In this document: piece by piece, positions 49,150 to 60,436 of the stretch
Position numbering within the stretch: the first letter of the stretch is position 1
Layout: the number at the start of each line of letters is the position of its first letter
Origin: Centropus unirufus
Taxonomy: Eukaryota > Chordata > Aves > Cuculiformes > Centropidae
NCBI GenBank assembly: GCA_013397695.1
Contig: VYZI01000133.1
Location: 2,032,339 to 2,096,338, forward strand
Reading direction: 5' to 3'
DNA: 64,000 nt
Notes under the pieces: generated by a model
What the model was told of the DNA's origin: nothing
The model's database searches: none
Seen by the model: only the letters and a program-made list of their open reading frames with translations
Translations under genes and position numbers: made by a program

Positions 49150-52100
49150 CTGTTGAAAGAAGAACTGGTGTTAAAGACTGTATAAGTGAACTCTAATGCT
49201 ATATTTCTGGTCAAACAGTGTAGTCACAGAAAAAAATGCAAGGGATTATAAGAATGCAAGCAATCTGAAAATCAGCCCAATGTTTCTTGCATGCATATCC
49301 TCAATTATACCTTTAAACAGAAAGTTAAAATAACACTACAATATATCCAGCCCCAATCACTGGCAAGTCAGGCTGTGAAGGGAGGAAAAAGACGGAGACT
49401 GACTTGAATGAAAACTCTTTTTCATTTCCGATTTATATGACTAACCGTATGCCTTTGTATAATTTTTTTTAATATGATGTTTGCAACATTTTCAGAAAGA
49501 CTGCTGAAACAGACAAAGTTCCATTCAAAATATTCTAAGTAACTAATATTACACACTGTATTTTATTTTAGGATAGACAGGGCACATCACACAGAACCCC
49601 TCCATTCTTGAGGCTGTTTTACTTCACAAATATTTTCTCAGCAAGTGAAAGGATAGCCTGTAAATCAGCAGGTTGTGTTAACCATATCCTGAGAAGCTTG
49701 TAATTAGTATTGCGTTTCAGAAAAGATTTTACCAGGAGTTACACAGTTACCTTAATTGTATAATTTAGTATCATGAATTGATTCCAGTGCTCTTTTAAGC
49801 TAGTTAGTAGGTGGGTAACTTCAGGCTGCTGCTTTAAAAAGTTAACATTTTCATACCACGCAAGGTCTCAGAACAAAGAGGAACAGCACATAGATTTTCC
49901 ATTAAACACTCCGTAAGATGTTGATGTCAGCATGGGGGATAAACCCAACATTAGCAAATTAGGCTTAAACAATATGATATTAGGCCTCCCAGTAAGAGCA
50001 AAGAAACATTCATATAATAAAAATTGTATTATTCTTGAAATAAAATTAGTCTAAAACAAAAGAAAATTAGATGAGCAGGAAAAGGTTACACTTCATTTTT
50101 ATATTGATACACATGTGATAGAATATTACAGCAATAAAATGTTTTTATTCACCAATTGTATTAGCAGGATATTTTGAAATATCTAGCATAACTGAAAGTA
50201 ATCTAAAATTATACCGCGGGTCAAACAGTTTCATTCAAGATGGAGTTTTGTTCTTCATTGTTTATATCAATAAGGAGTCTCCAAACCAGATCTTAGTATA
50301 GTACATCATAATAGTAGTTCACAACCTCAACTGCCATGTTTGCTTAAATACAAGTCGGGGGCAAAAGCTCTACAGAAAACTAAACATAAAAGCGCAAATG
50401 GAAGTCTATTGCTAATTCTTACTGTGGGAATAACTAATCATTAAGTTATTTCAATGACATTCTATCAAAGTAACTGACCATTTAAAGGCTTTCATTAACA
50501 CTTTAAAGCATATTTTTATTCTTATTAGATTAATTTGATTCACATGAAAGAAAGGACAAGTCAGGATCATTGATGATATTACAGACATGATTCCACATAT
50601 TCTAATTAATCTACATTAGCTGCATTACACATACTGTTAGTACAATATTAACGGTTGCTGCTTTTTTTAAAATACTACCTTCACGTCCACACTGAAAAAA
50701 ATGAAGAAAAATTATGTCTACTTTTCTACAGGCTGAATCAACTGACTGAAAAATAATTATCTTCTAGAAGTCAGCAGTAAAATATTGCAAGATCTAGAAA
50801 ACAGACTTGTTCTCAGTCCAGAAACAGTATAATTTCTGCCTATATCATATGGAGCACCAGGTCACTTCGAAGGTATACTAGGAAAAAGAGAACACCAAAG
50901 TAATGTAAAACACAGCCCCGAATAATATCTACTTCATTTTCCATAGGCCCACATAGAGAGTCCATTAATCCCAGTACTTCTCCACACAATGCCAGGCGTA
51001 AAACCCTGCCGTTAGCACATTTCATTTGTACTCTGGGTTCTTCCCAGGCAGTTCTCACAGAGTGATTTCAATAGCAGTGTTCATGCAGTTTCACAGTTGT
51101 CCACATACCATACATTCAAGCTTCAGTGAAAGCCAGGTAGATGAGCTCCCTTGTATTTCTTCCATTTAGAACAGTGAGGCTTGTTATTAATAAAGTATAT
51201 TGGGTTTGCATGACAACGTTTCGATAATGGAGACTACAGGGGTGGCTTCTGTGAGAAACTGCTAGAAGCTTCCCCTATGTCCAACAGAACCAATGCCAGC
51301 TGGCTCCTAGACTCACTGGTGGCCAAGGCCAAGCCCATCAGTGACGGTGATAGCACATCTAGGATAACACATGTTAAGACAAGGAAAAGCAAACAGCAAC
51401 CGCAGCCAAAGAAAGTAGTAAGAACATGTGACACCACAGTCAGTGATGAAGAAGGGGGAGCAGGTACTCCAGGTGCTGAAGCAAAGATTCCCCTGCAGCC
51501 CATGGTCTGTGGAGGTCTACAGTAGGACACACCTACACCTACAGTCTGTGGAGGACCCCATACCAGAACAGGTGGATGTGTTTGAAGGAGGCTGTGGCCC
51601 CTTAGAGAGAGAAGCTCACGCAGAAGCAGGTTTGCTGGTGGGAGTTGTGACCCTGTACGAGACCCACACCAAAGCAGTCTATTCCTGAAGGACTGCAGCC
51701 TATGGAAGGGACCCACACTGGAGCAGTTCATGAAGCACTCTTTCCCATGAGAGGAACCCCAGGCTAGAGCAGGGGAAAAGTGTGAGGTGGTCTCTCCCTG
51801 AGGAGGAAGTAGTAGCAGAGAGAATGAAGACGCACAACCCCCATTTCCCATCCCCTGCGCCACTCAGGGAAAAGTTATAGAAAATTCGAGAGTAAAGTTC
51901 AGTCCAGGAAGAAGGGAGGGGTGGGGGAAGATGTTTTAAGATTTAGTTTTTATTTTTAAATTATCCTACTCTGATTTGATTGGTAATAAACAAATTTCCC
52001 CAAACTGGGTCTGTTTTGCGCACAATAGTAATGGCCAAGTAATCTCCTTTTTCTTATCATAATCCACAAGCCTTGTTCACTTCCTTTGACATTGGGTTTT

Positions 52101-52541
52101 ATGTACTTCAAAATTAAACAGCCCAGTGAAGACATGAAAACTGCATACATACAAAATACCTCTCTTGCACCACTATTTTAAAGCTCATAAGCAAATGAGC
52201 AAGTGCAGATTATTTTGCAAATAAAAGGTGAGCTGAAGTTACTAGGAATTATTTCTGCTGAATATATCAGGAGCTTCAGATAGTCAATAATCTAATTATT
52301 GAAGTGCACTGCTAAAAATAACTTCCAAAACAAGATTCCGTTGGCAGAGGTCTCTCTTATTTCACTTAAACTGATCCTTTTTTTAAAAAAAATATTTTTT
52401 TATATGCACCTGTAACCTGTTTGGAGGCCGAAAACAGACCCTTTAGTTTACTCATGCCACATCCACACACCAGTAAACCATATGACATACACTTATGCAT
52501 GTGATTCAAGTAATCATTTAGATAATAAAAATATGCAATAC
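49150..52541 (-). other. NBAS: NBAS intron W10-W11 (3392 nt)
   Basis: GTATTG donor, CAACAG acceptor. Its main content is a plus-strand LTR remnant at 51201-52095. The rest is AT-rich with no recognised gene. Confidence 0.85.
51201..52095 (+). mobile_element. Endogenous retrovirus LTR remnant, 3' end lost or decayed
   Basis: It begins with TG at TGGGTTTGCATGACAACG and carries the internal layout of an avian ERV LTR family that I recognise from memory: GGTGGCTTCTGTGAGAAACT, CTAGAAGCTTCCCC, then repeated 'GACCCACAC...GGAGCAG' units, then AAGAAGGGAGGGGTGGGGGA and GGTAATAAACAAATTTCCCC with an AATAAA signal at about 51986. Similarity fades near 52090 and no terminal CA or target-site duplication is evident. 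There are no retroviral genes next to it. GC content is clearly higher than in the surrounding intron. Its direct-repeat structure creates long accidental open frames on both strands, including 209 codons on the minus strand (51234-51863). It is antisense to NBAS. Confidence 0.75.
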
Positions 52542-52654
52542 CTTGTAATGGTAACACTTTCACGCCAAATTCTTCAAGATAACCAAGAGCACGAATGAGA
52601 TCTAGCTCCTCCTCAATAGTACTTGGACAGTCTACAATAAGTTGTAAACAGCAC
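52542..52654 (-). CDS. NBAS: NBAS exon W10 (113 nt, phase 2 to 1)
   Basis: The acceptor is CCTATTTAG|GTGCTG and the donor TTACAAG|GTATTG. One base completes the Arg codon of W9, then CCLQLIVDCPSTIEEELDL and IRALGYLEEFGVKVLPLQ follow. Human has CCLQLITDRPPAIQEELDL and IQAVGCLEEFGVKILPLQ, about residues 1192-1229. Sec39 domain. Confidence 0.97.
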
Positions 52655-54389
52655 CTAAATAGGAAGGAAATATTTTTTTCTCAAAATTGTTGAATAAATT
52701 CAAAGTTAAATTTGCGGAAGAAGTTCACCTTTGACTAAAAAAAAAAAAACAAACCAGTAATTTACTGAGCTTATGAAAGTTTAGTTAATGCACACAATTA
52801 ATAACACATTATTTTAAGTAATCTTCTTAAAAACAAATTTATGAATACCTAATTAACATCAGCTTTTAGATGAAATTTTTAAATAAAACCTGCATGTTGG
52901 TACAGTATGTTCATATGTAGTTTTAGCAATACACATTTAACAAAAAAAACCCCACAAAATACGTGTTAATTAGAAATAGACACGTTTACATAAAAATAAA
53001 ATTGTATGTTAGCTACACTCCCATCTGAACCCACCACATTTTTCAGGAGCACTGATAAACATTTCAGGGTGAAATGGAGATAAAAACAGGAGTGAAAAGG
53101 AAGAGAACTAGCTGAAGGTAACCCAAACCATGTTCTACCTAAAACAACTCAAACAGGAGTGTTACTAGGAGACCTACACAGTGTAATAACCACCCAGGGA
53201 AATTAGTTAAGTTACCATGAAACAACGGTTTGGAGACAAGCTGGATTGGAACTGAAGCAACTTACTAAATGGAATAAAACCAGTCACACATGCCAGCAAG
53301 TATTCAAGCTATAAACCGTATATTTTCAAATATCACTGTAAAACCATAGGATAGAGGCTGATCGCAGGACCATTATGGGATACTAAAAACAAAGATCCTT
53401 TGTACTTCCAGAGCCTTTTAAGGCAGAAGACTTTCAATAGGAGATTAGACAAGAAAATAGTGGTTACGGAAAGACAGGATAGTTTCAGTTGGAAGGGACC
53501 TTTAAAGGTCATCTAGTCCACCCCCCATGCAGTGAGCACTGTTATCCATTGCTAAGTGAAAGTAGTACTTTTAAAAGGAATTTTCCTTTGTCATCAAGAC
53601 ATAAATGTTGTTAGGGGTTTTTGATGTTTAGTTTGTGGTTTGTAAGGAAAAAGGAAAACTCATTTGGATTAAAACATAACAACAAGACCACTGAAACAGC
53701 AAATTCTTAGAAGAAAGGCTGCAAATATTAAGACATGTCATTATTTTAAAAATTTAGGTTAAGTCAAGGCATCAATCTTTTACATAGTCAATATTACAAT
53801 ATCTTACTTATCTGCACCTAAACTGCGAAAGAAGATACTCGCATATGTAAATCTTTAGAAGAATTAACTTCTACATTGCAATCTCCAAGGCTGCTCTATG
53901 CTTGAATTATTTCTTAACCTAACAAAGAGAGACAGATAGCCTCAAATGAACCTCCACTATCAGGAAAAGCCATGTAAGAAAAGAAATCGATGAATCAGCA
54001 AAAAGTTATTTTCTATTGCGAGAGTAATTGAGATGCACAATTGTGGTTCACTGCTCTAATGGGGAAAAGGCTCAAATGACACGTATAAGAAGCTTCTTAG
54101 CCACAGAGAGACTTGCACATTTCTTCTTCTGGCTCCGGTAACAGATGATTCCAGCAGCAGGGACAGCAATGGTGCATGCCTACAAAGCAAGGTATAGTAC
54201 GAAACTACAAAAAAACAAACCTCCCCCCAAACAGTCATACAGTAACCAAAGATATTCAATTTACCATGTAATTTTACATGAAGAGAAATAAACCCATATA
54301 AGATCTACCCTCTCTTATAAGGAAAACAAAATTCAAGTCTCAATTAAAAGATCATTATGTACTTATGTATATGATTACTGTAAATATAC
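52655..54389 (-). other. NBAS: NBAS intron W9-W10 (1735 nt)
   Basis: GTATAT donor, ATTTAG acceptor. It contains a small CR1 fragment at 53478-53545; nothing else recognised. Confidence 0.85.
53478..53545 (-). mobile_element. Small CR1 LINE fragment
   Basis: GTTTCAGTTGGAAGGGACC followed by TTTAAAGGTCATCTAGTCCA matches the reverse-oriented 3' end of CR1, as in the longer copy at 43480. Only about 70 bp remain. Confidence 0.85.
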
Positions 54390-54613
54390 CTGGCCAAATC
54401 CATACAGCTATCCATCAAACTCGTTGAAGAATTGAAATATTCTCTGCCAGCAGCCAAAACTAGTTCAATACTTTTCTCATAGCTGACTCTGTACTGTTGC
54501 TTCCCTTTCGATGAACTCGGTAGATCCACTGATGAAATACTGCAATGCATCATTTGCCCAGCCAAATGGATATTGTCTATACTGCTTGAGCATAGAAGAC
54601 TTTCTGTGAATAT
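54390..54613 (-). CDS. NBAS: NBAS exon W9 (224 nt, phase 0 to 2)
   Basis: The acceptor is TTTTTTTATAG|ATATTCAC and the donor TTGGCCAG|GTATAT. It reads IFTESLLCSSSIDNIHLAGQ, MMHCSISSVDLPSSSKGKQQ, YRVSYEKSIELVLAAGREYF and NSSTSLMDSCMDLA plus two bases of Arg. Human has IFTESLLCSSRLENIHLAGQ, YRVSYEKSIDLVLAASREYF and DSCMDLAR, about residues 1117-1191. A short Ser-rich loop after MMHCS appears about two residues shorter than in human. Sec39 domain. Confidence 0.97.
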
Positions 54614-55075
54614 CTATAAAAAAATAACTATAATTTAACAATCTGCAGCAGCACCTTCAACTAGGTTCATTTGCATTGTATGGAACCAACCTCTTTGAAT
54701 AAAAGGATCTATGAAGTCAAAAGACTACATTCAGCCCTAGCAGAAAATGTAATTTGTACCAGGGACAGTATTACCAGAATTTAAGTACAGGGGGGCTTTT
54801 GAGGAAATGAGTTAACACAAGGAGTTTCTGACTTGAATGAAAACACCATAGAAGAGCCAGCAGACAACCACATAACACAACACCAGAAAACTTATTTACA
54901 TTTGTGAGCAGCAATATGTCATTGTAGCTTAATCATAAATAACAAACATTTGTAATGTAAATATTTATAACATAAATAACATAACAACATAAACATTTAC
55001 AAAACATAAATAACATATTAAACATAAATAACAAACATTTACTGACATAAATCAGTAAGAAAACTTAAAACTCAC
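54614..55075 (-). other. NBAS: NBAS intron W8-W9 (462 nt)
   Basis: Donor GAG|GTGAGT, acceptor TTTATAG. It contains an AT-rich imperfect tandem repeat at 54934-55040. Confidence 0.85.
54934..55040. repeat. Imperfect AT-rich repeat built on CATAAATAAC
   Basis: CATAAATAAC occurs at 54934, 54971, 55005 and 55023. The first and last copies share the longer CATAAATAACAAACATTT. Spacing is uneven. Confidence 0.85.
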
Positions 55076-55178
55076 CTCATAGCAAGTATCTGAACGTAAG
55101 CATGTATACACTTTCTGCTGCATGTCTAACATATCCTGGAGCAATTCCTTCCAGTGTGTCTCACTGACTGGTGGTTGC
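55076..55178 (-). CDS. NBAS: NBAS exon W8 (103 nt, phase 2 to 0)
   Basis: The acceptor is ATATTTTGAAG|GCAACC and the donor TATGAG|GTGAGT. One base completes the Lys codon of W7, then QPPVSETHWKELLQDMLDMQ and QKVYTCLRSDTCYE follow. Human has QPPVSESHWRTLLQDMLTMQ and QNVYTCLDSDACYE, about residues 1083-1116. The acceptor is weak: AAG at the junction and a purine-interrupted upstream tract. Confidence 0.95.
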
Positions 55179-56567
55179 CTTCAAAATATTTTTAAAATTA
55201 AACATCCTCTTCCTTAACAAAGTTAATTAAAAGCAGTCGATAATACGACTGTTCCATCACCAAAAACATGAGTTCTCAAACACTACTTCAATCTTTGATT
55301 GAAAGTTTAATCAAAAGTGATTTAAAGACAGAATGCCTTTAATATTAATTAACATTTAAACAGTATCTATTAGATTAAAATTGTTTGACGACAATGCAGT
55401 ATCCAAAGTGGTTTTGTGTTTTCTGTGGGGTAGAGTTTGCAATAGCAACTGAGAATCATTAAAGTGCTGTCCATTGTGGGCAATCTCAAAGGACTAGTCA
55501 ATCACATGCAGAGGGGAACAGAGCTGCACATTTGTTTTGCTCCTTAAATTAGAATGGTATTCAGATTCATGACCCTCCAGATCCATGAATCTCTGTTTAC
55601 CCACAAAGCTTCCTATACAACTTCATGTGCTCTATCAAAACTTCTACTAGTAAAATCATTATGGAGATTTTATGATATTATCTGGTGCCTTTCAGATGAA
55701 AAAAGACACCTAAGCTACACAAGCCGCTCCAGCACATAAAGCTAATGCCACATGAGAAAATCATTAATTTTGGAAAAGCAAAGGGTGTCTACAGAAAGTG
55801 AAAAATCAACATTTTTCTTACAGAGGCATTGGTTTAATCTTTCTAAAGAAAGGGTTTTAGAAGTCTTAAAAAGCTTTCAGCATGTCCAAATTAAATACTA
55901 CCCTACCATCACCAATAAACTGCTGTGCATGTTTACTTTAAATAAGAAAAGAGAAAATCTGCAGTGATGGCTGTTTCTCCTAGGGTTCAATCTTCTTATC
56001 TGCTTATGCCAAGAGCTGTGTAATAATTCATCCACAGCTGGAAGATGACTTAAATGAAGTAAAGTAGTTCTTAAACAGAAAAATTGAAAAATTATACTGG
56101 AAATAAAGAGGTAGAATCAATATGTAAAAAAAAAAAAATCAGTAAATTATCCTATTACAAGAGCTCCCAAGAAAACATGACAAAAAAACCTGCACATCAT
56201 TTTATAAAACCTACACTCTCAATAAAATTAAATAGGTCTTAAAGGACCTCCCTTACAATATGTTAACTTTCACTGTTCCTCCTCTTGCAGTATTTTGCAG
56301 CCAGTATGCCTTTCAGGCTTGTTTACTTGAACACAAACATATTAAAGCAGATTTGAAGCAAGACCAAGTTTTTTGAATGTGGCGAATGCAGCCAAACCCC
56401 TAATCATGTTAATTACCAGTTGAACAAATGTGTTTTATGTACACTGCGTTCAGTGTGAACACTGCAGTTTCCTACTGCAACAAAACAGGCAGGTGCACCC
56501 TCTGACAGCAACTACTGTTGCTACTGTCCCTTCCCCCTTATCTTCCACTCCCCTTTTCAATACTAAC
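55179..56567 (-). other. NBAS: NBAS intron W7-W8 (1389 nt)
   Basis: GTTAGT donor and the weak GAAG acceptor. AT-rich, with a 13-nt A run near 56126; no other feature recognised. Confidence 0.85.
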
Positions 56568-56690
56568 TTGCGACCTGTGTGCCTTGTCAGCCTAATCATC
56601 AGCTTCTGTGCCTCCTCCACATTGTCCTTTGTGTTTTTCACAAAGGAAACAGGTTTCTGAAGTCCATGTTTCTCCAACAGCTCTGACACG
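56568..56690 (-). CDS. NBAS: NBAS exon W7 (123 nt, phase 2 to 2)
   Basis: The acceptor is CCTTTACAG|CGTGTCAG and the donor GGTCGCAA|GTTAGT. It completes the Ser of W6 and reads VSELLEKHGLQKPVSFVKNT, KDNVEEAQKLMIRLTRHTGR plus two bases of Lys. Human has VSELLEKHGLEKPISFVKNT and ARKLMVRLTRHTGRK, about residues 1041-1082. The frame stays open past the donor, so the apparent open frame is longer than the exon. Symmetric phase. Sec39 domain. Confidence 0.97.
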
Positions 56691-57220
56691 CTGTAAAGGA
56701 ACAGTCAACATTTTTTAATCTGGCACAGTTGTACAACTGCCCCTCCTGTAGCAGTCTTAAAGCTGTCTCAGTCTTAAGGCAGTCTCCATAAAGCCTGCAA
56801 CTACATGGATTAGCCCAAGTAACACTGTTTACTCAGAAATTTCATGCTTTAGGGCAAATGCGTATCGGCAATAACCTGATGACGTATCTTGACAGCTTTC
56901 AGTTTTGATTACTCAAAGCATTCGAGTATCAAGATCAAAACAAACTTCCAGGTAATTTTAGAAGTAACCTTCTCCTCCCTCCAAATGAAAAAGTAAAATA
57001 AATACTTATTCCAAGGAAAAGAAATGTGTAGTTTTATAACATTTAAATAGCTAAAACAAAAAAAAAATTCTAATTTCTAAATATGAAGAACTTACAGATT
57101 ATCTTGTTGAGAGCCCTAAAAATAAGATTAATATTCACGCTTTCTTGTCATTAAAACCTTCTTAGCTATGCCTAGTGCCTTCTGTAAGAATATACTATTC
57201 ATTTTAGCTAAATTCAATAC
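56691..57220 (-). other. NBAS: NBAS intron W6-W7 (530 nt)
   Basis: GTATTG donor, TTTACAG acceptor; nothing else recognised. Confidence 0.85.
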
Positions 57221-57283
57221 CTAAGAATTTGTTCCAGTTGATCTACTTCATCATGAAGTGTGTTAGTTTTATCTGTTTTCGGC
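57221..57283 (-). CDS. NBAS: NBAS exon W6 (63 nt, phase 2 to 2)
   Basis: This is the smallest exon in the window. The acceptor is ATCTTTGCAG|GCCGAAAAC and the donor ATTCTTAG|GTATTG. It completes a Gly and reads PKTDKTNTLHDEVDQLEQIL plus two bases of Ser. Human has KLHDMVDQLEQILS here, about residues 1020-1040. It is too short to be found by length alone; the LHDEVDQLEQIL match and exact phase fit on both sides support it. Skipping would keep the frame. Confidence 0.95.
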
Positions 57284-57994
57284 CTGCAAAGATATTACAC
57301 AATCAATATTAAATAGATATACACACACATACTACTTGTCATTTCTTAATGTAACATAAAAAGATAAGCATTCCTTAACGAAAATAAAATATATGCTTGC
57401 TTTTAAAGATCAAAACTGTTGCCTTCTTGCTGGAAGGATAGCTAAAACTACAGCTAAAAACCACAGCTAAACTGAGAGGGCCCCTCAGACTCCAAAGAAC
57501 AGAGCTTTCCCTTCAGATTTTTCTCAAGTTCTCTCTCTTCCCTGTATGTAAAATATTGGGAGAATAGTCACATGTTTTTATTATGCTTTCACTCTCTCCA
57601 GAATTACTTGCCCATCATACAGGTTCTTCCATAGAGACCTGTCTCACCAGGTCACACTGTTTCTTATAAGCCAAGTGCCAGACACAACTAAATCTAACAC
57701 GACCAAAAAGACCAGTAGGACAGCGCTAACTCTTATATACTGGTGAAGCGAGACCAAAAGTCTAAGAAACTAATACAGAAGCCTTGATCTAGGCTGCTAC
57801 TTTACATGTTTTGTTGCGTTATTTGGTAGAATACATATACTGTACAAGCATGCACATCCACAGCAATTCAGACAAAATAGAATATTCCAGTAACATCATC
57901 TACACTTCAGTGACTAACTATTTTTAAAGCATTAACTCACAACTCCTTTTAATATATCTGAAATATTTGCAAATAACTAGCCGAAAATGTTTAC
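57284..57994 (-). other. NBAS: NBAS intron W5-W6 (711 nt)
   Basis: GTAAAC donor, TTTGCAG acceptor; no other feature recognised. Confidence 0.85.
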
Positions 57995-58128
57995 CCATAT
58001 CCTCTCTGGGGAAGGCATTCCAAAATATCATAACAGAGAGAGAGCTGGTCATCTCGTTCACATCTATAAACACATTCCAATGCCGTAATCATAAGCTGGT
58101 CTTGATCAGGAATAATTTTTTGCTGACA
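57995..58128 (-). CDS. NBAS: NBAS exon W5 (134 nt, phase 0 to 2)
   Basis: The acceptor is TTCTTGTTAG|TGTCAGCAA and the donor GGATATGG|GTAAAC. It reads CQQKIIPDQDQLMITALECV, YRCERDDQLSLCYDILECLP and QRGY plus two bases of Gly. Human has QQKIIPDQDQLMAIALECIY and CYDLLECLPERGYG, about residues 975-1019. I chose this start because it restores the human spacing (KPDLQQ against KPACQQ). A second AG lies 6 nt downstream and would give an exon of 57995-58122 lacking Cys-Gln. Sec39 domain. Confidence 0.95.
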
Positions 58129-59084
58129 CTAACAAGAAAAGAAAGCACATTATTCTTAGTTTTCTGTTCCTAATTCAATTTTTACATTGCCTCTGAATAT
58201 AGAAAGATTAATCGTCTGAGTAAGTAAACAGTCTTTAGATGTCATTAGGTTTCTTGCTAACAACTTCGTGAAATACCTGTTGAAGTCACAAACTGAAATA
58301 TAACTCAGTCTCCTACACTGCAGACACTGGAAAGAACAGTGGTATGCCATTATACTCTTACTGAATTTGATGGATGGACAGGGTGCAGGGCTATGAACAT
58401 TTGTTAGATTAAATATATGTAACAGTATCAATATATAGAAAATAGCTGTGTTTTTACTTCACTAGTTGATTTCTGTCCATACATTTAGAAGGTTAAATGG
58501 TATGCAAAAACATGCTTATGTACCTTGGAATAACTACTTAAACTGGAGAATCAGCATGAAATGCTCACATGGAATGTAACTTCAACTCTTACTCATTGAA
58601 CTCTTGGCTCCATCTTAATGAACCCCATTTAATTCTTTACATTTGTTGTGGAAAGAGAGGGGCAGGAGGTAGCATTTAGTAACTTGAAGTTACTGCTAGT
58701 AAAATTACTCAGGAAAAAAGATGAGATCAAACTCTTTCATATCCATTTTTATGCAAATGGATATGCCAGGAGTTGCAAATATGCCAGGAATTTACTTGAA
58801 ACACATCAGCAGAAAATTACTTTGAAGAATGTTCACAGTAATTTTTGTTCTGTAAGGCCAAGATCATAAATACATTAGTTTGACAATCTCATCAAGGATA
58901 GTTTAGTGGCATCCCAGCTTATGTTATAATACTTATTAAGTAAAGTTTTCTAAAGTGTAACAAATCCTGGGTCCAAGAAGAGAAAGATCATAGAGATGAT
59001 CTGATTTAAAACATCAACTATTTATGATTTCATATTTATTAATTTCCAAAGAAACCGGCAGAAGCATCAGGGCTTTGTACTTAC
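58129..59084 (-). other. NBAS: NBAS intron W4-W5 (956 nt)
   Basis: Strong GTAAGT donor and TTAG acceptor; nothing else recognised. Confidence 0.85.
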
Positions 59085-59258
59085 AGCAGGTTTTGAATTC
59101 TGAAATATCTTCAGAGGTAGAGTCAGGTCTTCCTTGGCTAATGTTACCAAGTATTCTTTAAAAAGTGAGTTTGCCAGACCAGGGGACCGATTTTCACAGC
59201 GGTGGAGAAAAGGAATCATCCATTGATAAACATTCTTCACATATTTTTCGTTAGAGGA
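59085..59258 (-). CDS. NBAS: NBAS exon W4 (174 nt, phase 0 to 0)
   Basis: The acceptor is ATTTTCTAG|TCCTCTAAC and the donor CCTGCT|GTAAGT. The 58 codons read SSNEKYVKNVYQWMIPFLHR, CENRSPGLANSLFKEYLVTL, AKEDLTLPLKIFQNSKPA. Human has YQWMVPFLHRCEKQSPGVAN, EYLVTLAKGDLKFPLKIFQ and HSKPD, about residues 917-974. Symmetric exon in the Sec39 domain. Confidence 0.97.
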
Positions 59259-60250
59259 CTAGAAAATAATTATGAGTTACAGAAAGAAAAAAGAAGTTCA
59301 GCTTCGTTGTCCAAAAAAAAGAGAATGTATTTTAATTAATATAACTGAAACAGGATCTTCACCTTTCATATAAAACAGCTGAAGCCCAACATTCATCACT
59401 CTGCACGCATCACCTACATCATGAACCACTGAAACAATCCATCATCTTTCTGCTACCCAATGGTTTGGGGATACTAACGTGTACAGAACAAAAGTCCATT
59501 AGATGAGGAAAGCCTAGCTGTCTTCCACCTTCAATTTCAGAATGAGTGAAAGATCAGCTTGTGTTTGAGTAGCATTAGTTTCAGTATTCGAGAAAGCAAG
59601 ACAGAAAATAAATGAGGTCTACATAAATCCTAGCAAATTCTTGAAAATCCCAGAGAGCCTCAAGTGTGCAAGTATTCTCCTCTGGTGCTTACATATTCTT
59701 CAATGGAATTTCAGAGTCTTGTTAAATCTCTAGGTATTTTTCAACCTTTCCAAGAGGTCTTTTTCTATTCTGAAATGCCATGCACAGGCTTAAGAAAGAG
59801 AAGATGAAAACCACACATATGCTGCACAGGCCAATATTAAAAATTTTTTGCCAATGTTTTAAGACACCAAAAAACATCCAAGGAAAACATTCAATGTTGT
59901 TGTACTTGCAGCACCTATAGCTAAAGATCCTTTGGAAAGGGCCAATGAAAAAGCAATTCACAACTTCCACAAGACTGCATTTCCTAACATTTAGTCCTGT
60001 GCTTAGGACAAAGAAACAGCTGTTGGAGACAACGGGGCCATTTTAGCCCAAATGAACAACAGCAAAAAACCCACCACAACATCTTCCTATAAAAGGAACA
60101 GTAAAAAAGTGTTCAATTCCTGTTGAATTAAAGATGAAGGTTCATCAGAAAAATGTCAGCCAGTAACAGTATCTTTATACACATAGGATCTAGGGTCATC
60201 TTAATTACTGGAAATTAAGGTATACTTACTGATCTATTCAACATACTTAC
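59259..60250 (-). other. NBAS: NBAS intron W3-W4 (992 nt)
   Basis: Strong GTAAGT donor, TTCTAG acceptor. The open frame at 59722-59970 has no recognisable domain. Confidence 0.85.
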
Positions 60251-60436
60251 ATTCTTCATCAGCAGTCTCAGCTTTTCTATGTCTTTCATCTCTACAAGTT
60301 CCTTCAGAGTTAAGGTTCGATCACCATCAGCCTCATAGACTATCGTCTCAAGAGTGATCAGATTGTCACAAAGGACCTGCAGACCAGGAATATTCCTCTC
60401 CATGCCAAGACGAACAAGGGACAGAGCACAGTCCAC
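60251..60436 (-). CDS. NBAS: NBAS exon W3 (186 nt, phase 0 to 0)
   Basis: The acceptor is ATTTTTCAG|GTGGACTG and the donor ATGAAGAAT|GTAAGT. The 62 codons read VDCALSLVRLGMERNIPGLQ, VLCDNLITLETIVYEADGDR, TLTLKELVEMKDIEKLRLLM and KN. Human has VDCALSLIRLGMERNIPGLL, VLCDNLVTLETLVYEA and MKDIEKLRLLM, about residues 855-916. It is among the most conserved parts of the protein and lies in the Sec39 domain. Skipping would be in frame. Confidence 0.98.

Noticed and set aside
51234..51863. 209-codon minus-strand open frame as a gene
   Set aside because: It lies wholly inside the LTR remnant, shows low-complexity repeated Gly/Pro/Ser-rich translation and no domain, and is antisense to the LTR.
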